The notes under the pieces were generated by a model. It was not told where the DNA came from. It was given only the letters and a program-made list of their open reading frames with translations, and made no database searches. DNA of 64,000 nucleotides, taken from the NCBI RefSeq assembly GCF_014204865.1, contig NZ_JACHMG010000001.1, positions 2,418,001 through 2,482,000 of the forward strand. Direction: 5' to 3'. Below are positions 1-7,807 of the stretch, piece by piece. Source of the DNA: Amycolatopsis jiangsuensis (lineage in GTDB: Bacteria > Actinomycetota > Actinomycetes > Mycobacteriales > Pseudonocardiaceae). Every line of letters begins with the position of its first letter. Positions within the stretch are counted from its first letter, which is position 1. The translations under genes and the position numbers were made by a program.

Positions 1-1095
1 GACTACAAAGCCGAAGAAGTCATTCGGATGCTGCTGCGGCGCGCCGACGAACTCGGCACGCCGGTCATGTCGGCAACAAGTCTCAAAGTCAAGCTGTCGC
101 GCTGGGAGAACGGGCACGAAGCCGCCAGCCAGCCATACCGGCGGCTGTTCCGCGACGTGTACGGCCGGACGAACGACGAACTCGGCTTCCCGCCCGAGGA
201 GACCGACGACGAGGCCGAAGAACTCGTGTCCCGCCTGACTCTCGCGCGGTCGGTCGACGCTGAGACCGTCGACATCTTCCGGCGCCAGGTTGACCAGGCA
301 CGGCACGTCGACCGCCGGTTGGGCGGGGTGCCCCTGCTTGACCAGTTGCGCAGCAACATCGATCAGCTTCAAGGCCTTCTCGGCTTCAGCACCATGCGCG
401 GCCAGCGCGAAGCTTTGGCCGGGGTGCTGACCGAAGCATCCGCGTTGGCCGGCTGGGAAGCGCTCGACCGCAACGCCATCCGGCAGGCGTGGGAGCACCA
501 CGAAACGGCCAAGTCGGCGGCCCGTGAAGCAGGATCACCGATCCTGCTGGCGCATTCGACGGCGCAACAGGCATTTATCTTGATCGACCTTGGGGAGGTC
601 GAGATGGCGGTAGGGCAGCTCGCCGAAGCACGCAAACTTGCCGAGCGCGCGGCGCCACCGCTTTTGCGTTCCTGGATGGCGGCAGCGCACGGCGAAGGTC
701 TCGCCGCAGTGGGCCAGCGCGACGACGCATTGCGTGCGTTCGACGCGGCGGACGCGCTGCTGCCCACCGATCCGGTGGACCCGTCGTTGCCGTTCCTCTT
801 CCTGGGCGGGGCGCATCTTGACCGCTGGCGTGGCAACGCGTTGAGCAAGCTCGGCGAACCGGACGCAATCCAGCAGCTCACCACCGCCCTGCTACGGCTA
901 CCACCCGACTTCATCCGGGCCAAGACAGGAATGCTGGTCGACCTCGCAATCGCCTACGCGGCGGCGGGCGACCGTGATGCCGCGCTTACCCACGCACGGC
1001 AGGCGCGGCGACTCGCGGGACAGATCAAGTCCGACCGGCAGCTACGCAGGCTCGGGCGCCTGATCCTGCCCGGCAGCGTTGCCGGTGCCGCGTGA
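1..1095 (+). CDS. XRE-type HTH regulator with TPR-like C-terminal domain, 5' end cut by window
   Basis: The frame is open from base 1, so the true start lies outside the window; 364 residues are visible. The first ~60 residues look like the end of an XRE DNA-binding domain, with the motif SRWENGHEAA typical of these regulators. The rest is alpha-helical and TPR-like, with repeated A/L-rich helices (for example LRSWMAAAHGEGLAA and DRWRGNAL). It is clearly paralogous to the protein at 4923-6128, sharing ALAGWxALD, AAHGExLAA, RWRGNAL and a C-terminal RQLRRLxR block. The family is common in Pseudonocardiaceae as one-component regulators with no assigned ligand. The 3' end overlaps the convergent NUDIX gene by 54 bp. 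Calling it a regulator is an inference from the domains; its target is unknown. Confidence 0.8.
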   Translation, partial: DYKAEEVIRMLLRRADELGTPVMSATSLKVKLSRWENGHEAASQPYRRLFRDVYGRTNDELGFPPEETDDEAEELVSRLTLARSVDAETVDIFRRQVDQARHVDRRLGGVPLLDQLRSNIDQLQGLLGFSTMRGQREALAGVLTEASALAGWEALDRNAIRQAWEHHETAKSAAREAGSPILLAHSTAQQAFILIDLGEVEMAVGQLAEARKLAERAAPPLLRSWMAAAHGEGLAAVGQRDDALRAFDAADALLPTDPVDPSLPFLFLGGAHLDRWRGNALSKLGEPDAIQQLTTALLRLPPDFIRAKTGMLVDLAIAYAAAGDRDAALTHARQARRLAGQIKSDRQLRRLGRLILPGSVAGAA

Positions 1096-1629
1096 AGCGA
1101 CGTAGTACAGCAGCGGTACCAGCGCGCCCGCGCCGAGAAGTTCCTGCCGCTGCGCCAACTCCGTTATCCGGCTGAGCGGGACCCATTCCAGCCTGCCAAC
1201 CTCTTCGGTGTCGGTTGGCTCCCCAACCTTTTCCGCCGCACGCCACAGATAGACGTCCGTACCTGCGGTTACCTGACCAGGCAACGGCTCGAAACTGATC
1301 AGATGCTCGGCCTCGCCGAGCGGCTGATAGCCACTCTCTTCCCGGATCTCCCGGGCAGCCGTGGCAGCCGGTTCCTCACTTTCCTCGACCAGACCGCCGA
1401 GCAGTTCGTAGCCCCATTGATCGGTGGCGAACCGGTAGCGCCAGAGCATCAGCACCCGATCACGATCATCCACGACCAGGCCGATGGCGATCCGCGCCAG
1501 ATGCACTACGTGGTACTCCCACCGCTCACCGTTCGGCGCCTGCACGTCGGTCAGGCCAAGCCGGACCCACTTGTTGTCGTAGACGGTCCGCTCGCCGAAG
1601 GTCTTCCACGCCCCATGCTCGTCAGTCAC
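1042..1629 (-). CDS. NUDIX hydrolase
   Basis: A 195-residue protein with a complete Nudix box at residues 79-101: G79, E85, then REIREESGY, which matches Gx5Ex7REUxEExGU. Family members hydrolyse nucleoside-diphosphate-linked compounds using divalent cations bound by the RExxEE glutamates. The substrate cannot be told from sequence; ADP-ribose or a nucleotide sugar is plausible. I chose the GTG at 1629 (protein begins MTDEHG) over the GTG at 1638, because a TAGGGT -10 hexamer sits seven bases upstream of it, as in leaderless actinobacterial transcripts. The gene converges on and overlaps the XRE-TPR gene. Nothing ties it functionally to its neighbours. Confidence 0.9.
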   Translation of the reverse strand: MTDEHGAWKTFGERTVYDNKWVRLGLTDVQAPNGERWEYHVVHLARIAIGLVVDDRDRVLMLWRYRFATDQWGYELLGGLVEESEEPAATAAREIREESGYQPLGEAEHLISFEPLPGQVTAGTDVYLWRAAEKVGEPTDTEEVGRLEWVPLSRITELAQRQELLGAGALVPLLYYVASRGTGNAAGQDQAPEPA

Positions 1630-1795
1630 GCCCAGCACCCTACGGGGCTGTCAACGTCCATGGCATCTCCATCCAATGTCCGTTGAACGCTCCGGGCCAG
1701 CCGCCGTCGTGAACGCATATCAGCAGGTCAGGCTAGGTGCGGATGCTCACAGGGGTGATCTCCGGCTTTCTCCGGACAGGTTGTTGCCGGTTGGC

Positions 1796-1801
1796 TACTA
1801 T
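1796..1801 (+). promoter_or_regulatory. Putative -10 hexamer of the ESX cassette
   Basis: TACTAT fits the actinobacterial -10 consensus TANNNT and lies shortly upstream of the first gene of the type VII secretion cassette. No convincing -35 is seen at the usual spacing. Confidence 0.35.
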
Positions 1802-1845
1802 CGGTGCGAGGCTAGATGCCCACAGTGCAACAGGGGAGGCAGCAA

Positions 1846-2250
1846 GTGGCAGGGCAGGAGCAAGCGATGAACGCCGCGACCTTCGTCGTGGCCGGCGCCG
1901 GAGGCGGAGGCGCTTCCGGGGGTTCGGGCGGCGGAGCGTTCACGCTGGACCGGGACGCCATGACCGCGGAGTTGACGAACCTCAAGAAGTTGAAGGACCG
2001 GATCGCCGCCCAGATTGACCGTGCAGCGCCAATGTGGTCCATCCAGTCTCCGGGGAACGATCCCGCGTCATTACGCAACACGGATGCCAGCAACAGGTCC
2101 GGCTTGGCCTACCGTGACGCTCTTGTCCGCAAGCGCGATTTTGTGGGCGTCTTCATCGAGAAGATCGAAAAGGCACTCGGAATCCATGAGGCCAATGATG
2201 AGCAGGCTGCGCAAACCGTCAATACCAAGGGTGACGGGGGTCGCTTCTGA
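1846..2250 (+). CDS. PE-like small ESX-associated protein
   Basis: About 134 residues: a Gly/Ser-rich N-terminal stretch (GAGGGGASGGSGGGAF), then a helical region beginning FTLDRDAM and ending in FIEKIEKALG. The protein is not recognisable by a catalytic motif. It is called PE-like from its size, its helical hairpin character and its place directly before DUF3558, PPE-like and EspG genes. In Pseudonocardiaceae this position usually holds a PE-type partner. The GTG at 1846 is preferred because GGGGAGG (1833-1839) lies six bases before it; ATG 1816 and ATG 1867 are alternatives. Its stop overlaps the next ATG (TGATG), indicating translational coupling. A canonical YxxxD/E secretion signal is not evident. 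Confidence 0.65.
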   Translation: MAGQEQAMNAATFVVAGAGGGGASGGSGGGAFTLDRDAMTAELTNLKKLKDRIAAQIDRAAPMWSIQSPGNDPASLRNTDASNRSGLAYRDALVRKRDFVGVFIEKIEKALGIHEANDEQAAQTVNTKGDGGRF

Positions 2251-2867
2251 TGCCTGGCTTGTCAACAAGGTTCGTCGGTGTTGCGGCCGGTCTGACTGTT
2301 ACATACATGGTTGTGGCCTGTTCGGGGACTACCGCAGGCACGGCGACACCTGGACCTAGCTCCGCGCCCGCCGCGTCGAGCAGCGGCCTACCGGTACCGA
2401 CGGTAGCGCAGCCGTTGCCCGCATCGGTGGTTCAAGGAGACCCTTGCAAAGCGCTCACTGATGCCCAGGTAGACGGCCTGTTTACGAACACACCCACACG
2501 TGACCATGCTGCGGATGACACCGGCGTGGCCCACGCGTGTAGTTGGCACGATGTTGATCGCGGCTCGCTGGTGACGATCCAGTTTGTATACGCCTGGAAG
2601 CGCGGTCTTACTGACGTGTACGCGACGCAGGCGAAGGGTGGGTTTTTCAAGGTTCTGCAGCCGGTACAGGGATATCCGGTGGTGGCCTATGGTCCTTCCG
2701 ACGACCGTTCGCGCGGGAGATGTGGCGTCGCCGTGGGGATTGCTGATAACGCGGCATTTGAAGCTGACGCAACTGTTGCCCAATCGGCTACTGGTACCGG
2801 GGATCCGTGTGAGGACGCCCGGAACGTTGCGAATCTGGCGCTCACGACGTTGAAGGGGGGCGCGTGA
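2250..2867 (+). CDS. DUF3558-type lipoprotein
   Basis: A 205-residue exported lipoprotein. The N-terminus has a hydrophobic signal ending in the lipobox VVAC (Cys24), followed by a Thr/Ser/Pro/Ala linker. The mature domain has the DUF3558 pattern: a first block with DPCKALTDAQV, a HACSW block, the RCGVAVGI block and a final GDPCEDARNVANLAL helix. The four Cys probably form two disulfides outside the membrane. The function of DUF3558 is unknown, but the family often travels with ESX effector cassettes in Pseudonocardiaceae. It overlaps its neighbours on both sides (TGATG at each junction), so the cassette is almost certainly one transcript. Confidence 0.88.
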   Translation: MPGLSTRFVGVAAGLTVTYMVVACSGTTAGTATPGPSSAPAASSSGLPVPTVAQPLPASVVQGDPCKALTDAQVDGLFTNTPTRDHAADDTGVAHACSWHDVDRGSLVTIQFVYAWKRGLTDVYATQAKGGFFKVLQPVQGYPVVAYGPSDDRSRGRCGVAVGIADNAAFEADATVAQSATGTGDPCEDARNVANLALTTLKGGA

Positions 2868-4138
2868 TGTCCGGTCCGGCCGATGCGGTCAGAGCATGGA
2901 TGCAGTTGCAGCAGAAGGAGGGCAAGCTGATCCTGCCCGGAGAACTGGTGCGACGGGTGAAGAGCGGGCCGGGTCCGGGCAGCCTCGGCGAGGCCCAGCA
3001 GGTAAGCATGTCGCAGGCATCCGAGCAGCAGGGGATTGAGTCGGATACGCGGGCGATCGTGGCCCGGCTGGAGGCGGCGTGGTCCGGGCAGAGCGGTGAC
3101 GCGGCCCGGGGCGGGCTACAGCCGCTGACTCAAGCGGCGACTGCGGCATCAGCGGCTTTGGGCACGGGACAGAACACGCTGACGGATCAGTCGCATGCGT
3201 TTCAGTCCACTCGGGACTCGATGCAGGACGTGACCGACTCGCCGCCGGAGCGGGATGCAGTTGACGTACTGACGGTGTGGGACACCGACACCGAGGATCA
3301 GATCAACAAGAACAATGCGGCGATCCAGCAGAACAAGCAGATCTACGACGGTTTCACCTCTACCAGCGATGGGCACGCGCAGACGATGCCCACCGAGTAT
3401 GGTCAGATGCCCGACGCGCAGGGCGATTTCTCTATCGGGGATCCTTCTGGCACTGGAAATCAGCAGTCTGCAAACTCCGGGCATTCCGCATTTCAGCCAC
3501 ACTCGTCCGGTCCGGGTAGCTCGGCGCAGGACGGTTCGTCGGTTTCACCACCCGTGCAGTACCACCCGGGAAACGTTGGGTCCGGCTCCGCAGGCAACGT
3601 GCAGGTGCCTGCCGCGCAAGGGAGCGGTGGCGATGGAACACACACCTCCGGCGTGGTCCCTCCTCCGGCGTCCGGCCCGGTTGGTGGGTGGAGTGGCGAC
3701 CCGTCGCGGCTCAACCCGATCGGCCCTGGTGGTGGAGGATCGTCCTCCTACGGTCCGGGGAGCGGCCTTGGCGGTGGTTCGGGATTCAGCGGGGGTTTCG
3801 CCCCTGGTGTGTCTGGCCCGGGAGAACCGGGAACAGGTGGAAGAACGCCGGGGATGACCGGTGGGGGTTCTCGCTCGGGCGGTCTCGGTGGGGCGGGACG
3901 GTCGACCGGTTCGGGTGGCAGGTTCGGCGCAGCGGAAGAGCCGATGACGCGCGGCGGGGGTGGGACGGGTGCGTCCGGTGCCCGGGGCGCGAACGGTATG
4001 CCAATGGGCGCTGCCGGCGGAAAGGGTAATAAGGAAGAGGACAAAGAGAAGAAGTCCGCTTCGTACTTGCTGGAACCGGACCCGAATGCGTTGTTCGGAT
4101 ACGACGGCAAGGCCGTGCCGCCGGTGATCGGCAAATAG
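2867..4138 (+). CDS. PPE/WXG100-like ESX substrate with Gly-Pro-Ser-rich tail
   Basis: About 423 residues. The first ~170 are helical, with a WXG-type turn (AAWSGQSGD near residue 72), as in PPE and WXG100 proteins secreted by type VII systems. Residues ~180-385 are a low-complexity Gly/Ser/Pro-rich region, for example GPGSGLGGGSGFSGG. A short charged stretch (KEEDKEKK) and a conserved-looking tail ending VPPVIGK follow. Such tails are usual in Pseudonocardiaceae PPE-like proteins. I chose ATG 2867, which overlaps the previous stop (TGATG); GTG 2864 is one codon earlier. It probably pairs with the PE-like product and is recognised by the EspG encoded next. Its activity after secretion is unknown. 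Confidence 0.8.
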   Translation: MSGPADAVRAWMQLQQKEGKLILPGELVRRVKSGPGPGSLGEAQQVSMSQASEQQGIESDTRAIVARLEAAWSGQSGDAARGGLQPLTQAATAASAALGTGQNTLTDQSHAFQSTRDSMQDVTDSPPERDAVDVLTVWDTDTEDQINKNNAAIQQNKQIYDGFTSTSDGHAQTMPTEYGQMPDAQGDFSIGDPSGTGNQQSANSGHSAFQPHSSGPGSSAQDGSSVSPPVQYHPGNVGSGSAGNVQVPAAQGSGGDGTHTSGVVPPPASGPVGGWSGDPSRLNPIGPGGGGSSSYGPGSGLGGGSGFSGGFAPGVSGPGEPGTGGRTPGMTGGGSRSGGLGGAGRSTGSGGRFGAAEEPMTRGGGGTGASGARGANGMPMGAAGGKGNKEEDKEKKSASYLLEPDPNALFGYDGKAVPPVIGK

Positions 4139-4144
4139 CCGGTT

Positions 4145-4918
4145 ATGGTGATCGACCAGCCGGTCACGGTGCCACGGGTGGCTCTTGCCTGGGCATGGGA
4201 AGGCGAACGAATCGGTCCGGCACACCCCGTGCTGGGGATCGTGGAATGGTGGCTCGAAGACGACGCGGTAGCCTCGTTCGACGAACTGATGCGGCAATCT
4301 CTCGCCGAGCCCGGTTTCTATGACCTGCGTCGGCAGCGGCTGACCGGGGATTTCCGGGACGTACTTCTGGGCATTTCCACCGCCGACGCGGAGTGCTACC
4401 GGATTTCCAGTCGGCGCGACGGACGCAAGTCCGGTTCGCTGGCTGTCCTCGCTGGACGTTCCGCCTTGCTGGTCACGGTGGACGATGACGAGGCGACATT
4501 GGTGCAGATTCCAGCCGGCCGGTTGTGCCGGGCGGTGGTGGGCGCTCTTCCTGATCTGCGTCCGGCCGGTATCCGAGAGATCCGGGTACTCCGGTCGGAA
4601 TACGGAGCGGGACCTACATCCGAGTCCTACGACCTGGATATGAACAGCGATTACACCGCGCCAAACGCAGCAGAACAGATGCGTACGTTGATGGCCGCTC
4701 GACGCAGCGCGGTACATCAATTCTACGTGGCCAGCCGCAGCAAGGGCGCGCGTTCGTCCAGCTATCCGCTAACCGCTGTCGACACGATCGACCACGGACG
4801 GATATTGACCATGCTCCAGAACGGTCCCGATGGCGACGACGTCATCTCATGTGGCCCGGGAAGCGCCGACTACATCACCGCGACCTTGGACAACACCATG
4901 CGAGGACTGAACACCTGA
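4145..4918 (+). CDS. EspG-family ESX secretion-associated chaperone
   Basis: A 257-residue cytosolic protein resembling EspG chaperones, which bind the tip of cognate PPE proteins and keep PE-PPE pairs soluble before export. Family features seen are the early hydrophobic strand with GPAHPVLGIVEWW, a DLRRQRLTGDFRDVL helix, and a C-terminal strand/helix with GSADYITATLDNTMRGL. It starts six bases after the PPE-like stop, so it is the last gene of the cassette. No ESX ATPase or membrane component (EccA-E, MycP) is in the window, so the cassette presumably uses a core secretion system encoded elsewhere. It ends four bases before the convergent XRE-TPR gene. Confidence 0.85.
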   Translation: MVIDQPVTVPRVALAWAWEGERIGPAHPVLGIVEWWLEDDAVASFDELMRQSLAEPGFYDLRRQRLTGDFRDVLLGISTADAECYRISSRRDGRKSGSLAVLAGRSALLVTVDDDEATLVQIPAGRLCRAVVGALPDLRPAGIREIRVLRSEYGAGPTSESYDLDMNSDYTAPNAAEQMRTLMAARRSAVHQFYVASRSKGARSSSYPLTAVDTIDHGRILTMLQNGPDGDDVISCGPGSADYITATLDNTMRGLNT

Positions 4919-4922
4919 CGTG

Positions 4923-6128
4923 TCAGCGCTGCACGTCCGGCAGGCATGCCAGCCGCCGCAACTGCCGGGCTGAGCCGATCTCGGACGCCAACGCGCGTGC
5001 TTTCGTGATCTGCTCGCGTGCTCCGTCATGCTCTCCGCTTGCAACAAACGCGGTCGCCAGATCGACGCGTAGCCCTGCTTCCGCGCGCGTAAATGTCGGA
5101 TCCAGGTTCCGCAGAGCTGTACTGAGGACGTCGACGGCTTCTGTCTCGCCGATGCAGGCAAGCGCGTTCCCTCGCCATCGGGCGAGGTGGACAGCATCAA
5201 GAACGAGATACGGGCCATCCGCGTCAGTAGATCCGGACGGGAGCAGCGACGCCGCGCGGTCGAAGGCACGCAGGCAGGCGGCGCGCTGGTTGCTTGCGGC
5301 GAGGGCTTCACCGTGCGCGGCTGCAAGCCAGGCGCGCAGGAATCGTCCAGACGTGCCGCGAGCGTCGTCCTCGGAGGCTGCCAGCAGCTCGGCCGCGTCA
5401 TTCGCGCGCCCGAGGTCGAGAAGCACGAATGCTTGCTCCGCGCCGACGTGGTGCGCCGAGGCAGTGTTTTCTTGTTGGCTTGCTGCTTGTTTCGCGCGTT
5501 CGTAGTGGTCCCATGCCACGGAAGCCTGCCCTTGGTCGAGGGCTTGCCATCCGGCAAGAGCGCTGAGTTCGGCGAGTAATGCGGCGAGGTTGCTGCGCGT
5601 CCCGGCGGTCAGGCTGTAAGAGTGCAGGCGAGTCACTTGGTTGATCTTGACCGCAACTTCCTCGTACGCGACGGCGGCACCTAACTGTCGGTCGAGTTTC
5701 CGGATGGCCGCCAGTTGATCTCGCAACAGTGTGACCACCTCCGACGTGACTCTCCGAGAGATAGCAAAGGCTGCTTGCAACTCCTGCCGGTCTGTCCGTA
5801 CTCCTCCCGGGAGCCCGGGTGTGTTCAGGAGTTCGTCTACCGGGGTGTTGAAGATCCGCTCCAGCAGACGTGCCGTCGCAGGACGCGGACGCCCGACCCG
5901 GGTGCCGTCTGTCCGGCGTCCGGCGACCAAACGCTTGAGGTTCCGTTCACTGAGCGTGCCAGGCTCTTCGGAGCGGCGTGCAAACTCCTCGGCGAATTCA
6001 ACAAACTCAGTCAGGGACTGGTTACGTTCCCAGATCCGCTGCTCCAGCAACGTCCGTGGTTGCCTGCTTGCGTCCGTCACGCTCACTGTCCCTACGTCCC
6101 CGATGTGGCCCGGTATTGGCCCGCTCAT
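4923..6128 (-). CDS. XRE-type HTH regulator with TPR-like domain (paralog of the gene at 1)
   Basis: About 401 residues from ATG 6128. The N-terminal ~110 residues hold the DNA-binding part (LLEQRIWERNQSLTEF, then LSERNLKRLVAGRR). A long helical TPR-like domain follows, matching the truncated protein at 1-1095 in block after block. Three starts are possible: ATG 6152, ATG 6128 and GTG 6080. The frame is open from 6152. Family members usually begin just before the LLEQRIWERNQ block, which favours 6080 or 6128, and a TACTAT -10-like hexamer at 6152-6157 argues against 6152. It is divergent from three small co-directional genes and probably regulates itself and/or them. Its ligand and targets are unknown. 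Confidence 0.82.
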   Translation of the reverse strand: MSGPIPGHIGDVGTVSVTDASRQPRTLLEQRIWERNQSLTEFVEFAEEFARRSEEPGTLSERNLKRLVAGRRTDGTRVGRPRPATARLLERIFNTPVDELLNTPGLPGGVRTDRQELQAAFAISRRVTSEVVTLLRDQLAAIRKLDRQLGAAVAYEEVAVKINQVTRLHSYSLTAGTRSNLAALLAELSALAGWQALDQGQASVAWDHYERAKQAASQQENTASAHHVGAEQAFVLLDLGRANDAAELLAASEDDARGTSGRFLRAWLAAAHGEALAASNQRAACLRAFDRAASLLPSGSTDADGPYLVLDAVHLARWRGNALACIGETEAVDVLSTALRNLDPTFTRAEAGLRVDLATAFVASGEHDGAREQITKARALASEIGSARQLRRLACLPDVQR

Positions 6129-6147
6129 GTCCTTACGCTGAAATAGT

Positions 6148-6166
6148 CTCATAGTACACGCTCATA
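6148..6166. promoter_or_regulatory. Direct repeats CTCATA in divergent promoter
   Basis: CTCATA occurs at 6148-6153 and 6161-6166, a 13-base period, with further CTCAT (6124) and CTCAA (6171) copies nearby. It lies between the XRE-TPR gene and the small-gene operon and overlaps a possible start codon and -10. It is a candidate operator for the regulator; this is inference from position and repetition only. Confidence 0.35.
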
Positions 6167-6228
6167 TCGGCTCAATTTGGAGATGGCGCCCTTGGTGCAC
6201 GACGTGCCGGCGGAGGGGAACGACGAAC

Positions 6229-6573
6229 ATGGCAGTCACGGTGGAACGGCTTTACGTGGTGTGGCATCGCTGCGCTTGCGACGGCCGCGACCATGCCGTC
6301 ACCGACGAAGAATTCGCGTGGGGACGGCACCAGAACTCAGGTGGTCGTTATCCGGCGGTCTGCGGTCACGCAGTCCTGGTCGGATCGATGCTTCAGGCCC
6401 CTGGCATCCCGTGTGTGGCATGCGGGGCGTACGTCGCCGCGCGAAACGGGGCTTCGGCACCGAGCACCCGACCACGGCGAACCCGACGGCACGCAGACTC
6501 GCCCTGGCACCGACTGCTGCGCCGAGTGCATCGGTGCACGGGCACGACGGCTTCCTTCGGCGGTGCGCGGTGA
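6229..6573 (+). CDS. Small Cys-containing protein, possible zinc binder
   Basis: A 114-residue ORF. The conserved-looking part is residues 1-65: a beta-like start (VTVERLYVVWH), then CACDGRDH, CGH and CVACGAY, which together could bind a metal. The last ~45 residues are Arg-rich with weaker third-position G/C bias, so the true 3' end may be poorly conserved. GGAGGGG lies ten bases before the ATG. Its stop overlaps the next gene's GTG (GTGA). I do not recognise a named family. Short proteins of this style next to XRE regulators recur in Pseudonocardiaceae genomes. Function unknown. Confidence 0.6.
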   Translation: MAVTVERLYVVWHRCACDGRDHAVTDEEFAWGRHQNSGGRYPAVCGHAVLVGSMLQAPGIPCVACGAYVAARNGASAPSTRPRRTRRHADSPWHRLLRRVHRCTGTTASFGGAR

Positions 6574-6803
6574 GCGGGCCCGTGTTTCTCGCTCGCCCCG
6601 CGCGAGGAACCGTCGGTGAAACGCGCCGCTTGGTCCACGTGTTTCCCGTCCCGGCCGGTGAGATCCCTCCCCGGCTAGGCGCACTCTGCGGCGCGGATTT
6701 CGGCTCCGGCGAACTGGAACTCATCCACGCCCTGAGCGGTATGCCCTGCACAGACTGCCTGCGGCAGATACCGGCCGTTCCCGAACTGGCGACCGGCGCC
6801 TGA
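6570..6803 (+). CDS. Small CxxC protein
   Basis: A 77-residue product starting at GTG 6570, which overlaps the preceding stop (GTGA). The frame is open further upstream, but that portion is antisense-like and has no suitable start context. The visible pattern is a strand RRLVHVFPV, then LCGADFG, then GMPCTDCL near the C-terminus; the single Cys plus CxxC echoes the layout of the upstream protein. It ends in TGATG overlap with the winged-helix gene. It may be a small zinc-stabilised accessory protein; there is no enzyme signature. Function unknown. Confidence 0.6.
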   Translation: MSGPVFLARPARGTVGETRRLVHVFPVPAGEIPPRLGALCGADFGSGELELIHALSGMPCTDCLRQIPAVPELATGA

Positions 6804-7150
6804 TGGCAAAGTTCGTCCACGTCAACGGCTACACCGAGGAGATTGATCCGACCTTGGTGCCACCGGTGCGACTGCTGATCACGGTCCATTTAGTCGACCA
6901 ACAGTGGCACGACTACTCCGAACTGCGGGAGGAACTGGGACTGCTTCCCGCCGTCTTGTCGAAACAGTTAGCCGCTTTGCGGAGAGCTGGCTACGTGACG
7001 ACACGACCTGCAACGGACGCGCGGAGATCAGCGTGGCAGCTCTCGGACTGTGGCCTTGACCAACTGGTCTCACACCTCGCCGGATGGCAACGCGTCATCG
7101 GCGCAGCGTCCAAGATCGTCGCAGCAGCACGCGCGGACAGGCATGCCTGA
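6803..7150 (+). CDS. Winged-helix (MarR-like) DNA-binding protein
   Basis: A 115-residue protein whose middle forms a winged helix: LLITVHLVD as helix 1, the turn segment LPAVLSKQLAALRRAGYV as recognition helix plus wing start, then TTRPATDARRSAWQLSDCG as the wing. This is the compact HTH architecture related to MarR and PadR transcription factors. No sensor domain is present. It starts by TGATG overlap with the upstream CxxC protein, so it is the last gene of a three-gene unit divergent from the XRE-TPR regulator. Two different regulators in one tiny locus suggests a control module rather than a metabolic operon. Its target is not identifiable. Confidence 0.78.
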   Translation: MAKFVHVNGYTEEIDPTLVPPVRLLITVHLVDQQWHDYSELREELGLLPAVLSKQLAALRRAGYVTTRPATDARRSAWQLSDCGLDQLVSHLAGWQRVIGAASKIVAAARADRHA

Positions 7151-7241
7151 ACCTGCGTCCATTGACTGGCCGGGACAGGCACCGGCCCCAAAGCTGGGCG
7201 GAGCGGGTTCCCCCGACGACCCGTTCCGCCCACCTCGGCGT

Positions 7242-7607
7242 TCAGTCGGTGAGCATGTCGGCAGGCATCAGCGCAAGGAGACGCCGCGTGGTGGCCTCGT
7301 ACTCAACGTATGCCCGGGAGTCGTCGGGGCCACCGGCCGCGATCATCTCCTCGTAGGCCAATGCTTGCGCAGCGGTCACGGACGCCACCTGCTCCAGCAT
7401 CCGTGCCGCACGTTCGGCACGACTCTGCATTTTGGCCATGCCGGAAAGCCCCCGCTCAGCCAGCCCAGCAAACAACGCGGCGGCACGGTCTTCGGTCCCC
7501 GCCCATGCCCGAAACGTCGCCGAGCTCCGGCGCAGATCGTCGGCATAACTCGACGAGGTGTCCTGGCCAGAAGGCGCGTCGGAAGGCTCGCTCATCTCCA
7601 TCATCAT
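7242..7607 (-). CDS. Hypothetical helical protein
   Basis: A 121-residue Ala-rich helical protein with a Ser/Asp-rich N-terminus and no signal peptide or membrane segment. No family is recognised. The central helices (residues ~25-110) read as amphipathic, for example AAALFAGLAERG and AYEEMIAAGG. The ATG at 7607 is preferred because GAGGG lies six bases upstream; the later ATG at 7595 lacks proper spacing. It sits between the small regulatory operon and the nusB core block, alone on its strand. It is plausible as a real gene from codon use, but no function can be given. Confidence 0.5.
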   Translation of the reverse strand: MMMEMSEPSDAPSGQDTSSSYADDLRRSSATFRAWAGTEDRAAALFAGLAERGLSGMAKMQSRAERAARMLEQVASVTAAQALAYEEMIAAGGPDDSRAYVEYEATTRRLLALMPADMLTD

Positions 7608-7807
7608 GCCCGACCCTCGTGGCAGACACGGCCGATCCCAGAGTTGTCTTTAGCCCATAGGTCGCTACGAAGTCTCCGCAGGTCACAAGTAGGTAAACAA
7701 TTATCGTGTCGCCTTCAGGAAAACGGATTCCCTGAAAGAGGTCTTCACGAGGTTTGACAGCACCGTCGCGGGCGCGACGCGGCTTCGCCGGAGCGTGCGA
7801 CGTGGCG

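Noticed and set aside
6177..6569. N-terminal extension of the CxxC mini-protein to ATG 6177
   Set aside because: It would overlap the well-placed gene at 6229 over its full length and is Arg-rich without pattern; GTG 6570 with GTGA coupling is better.
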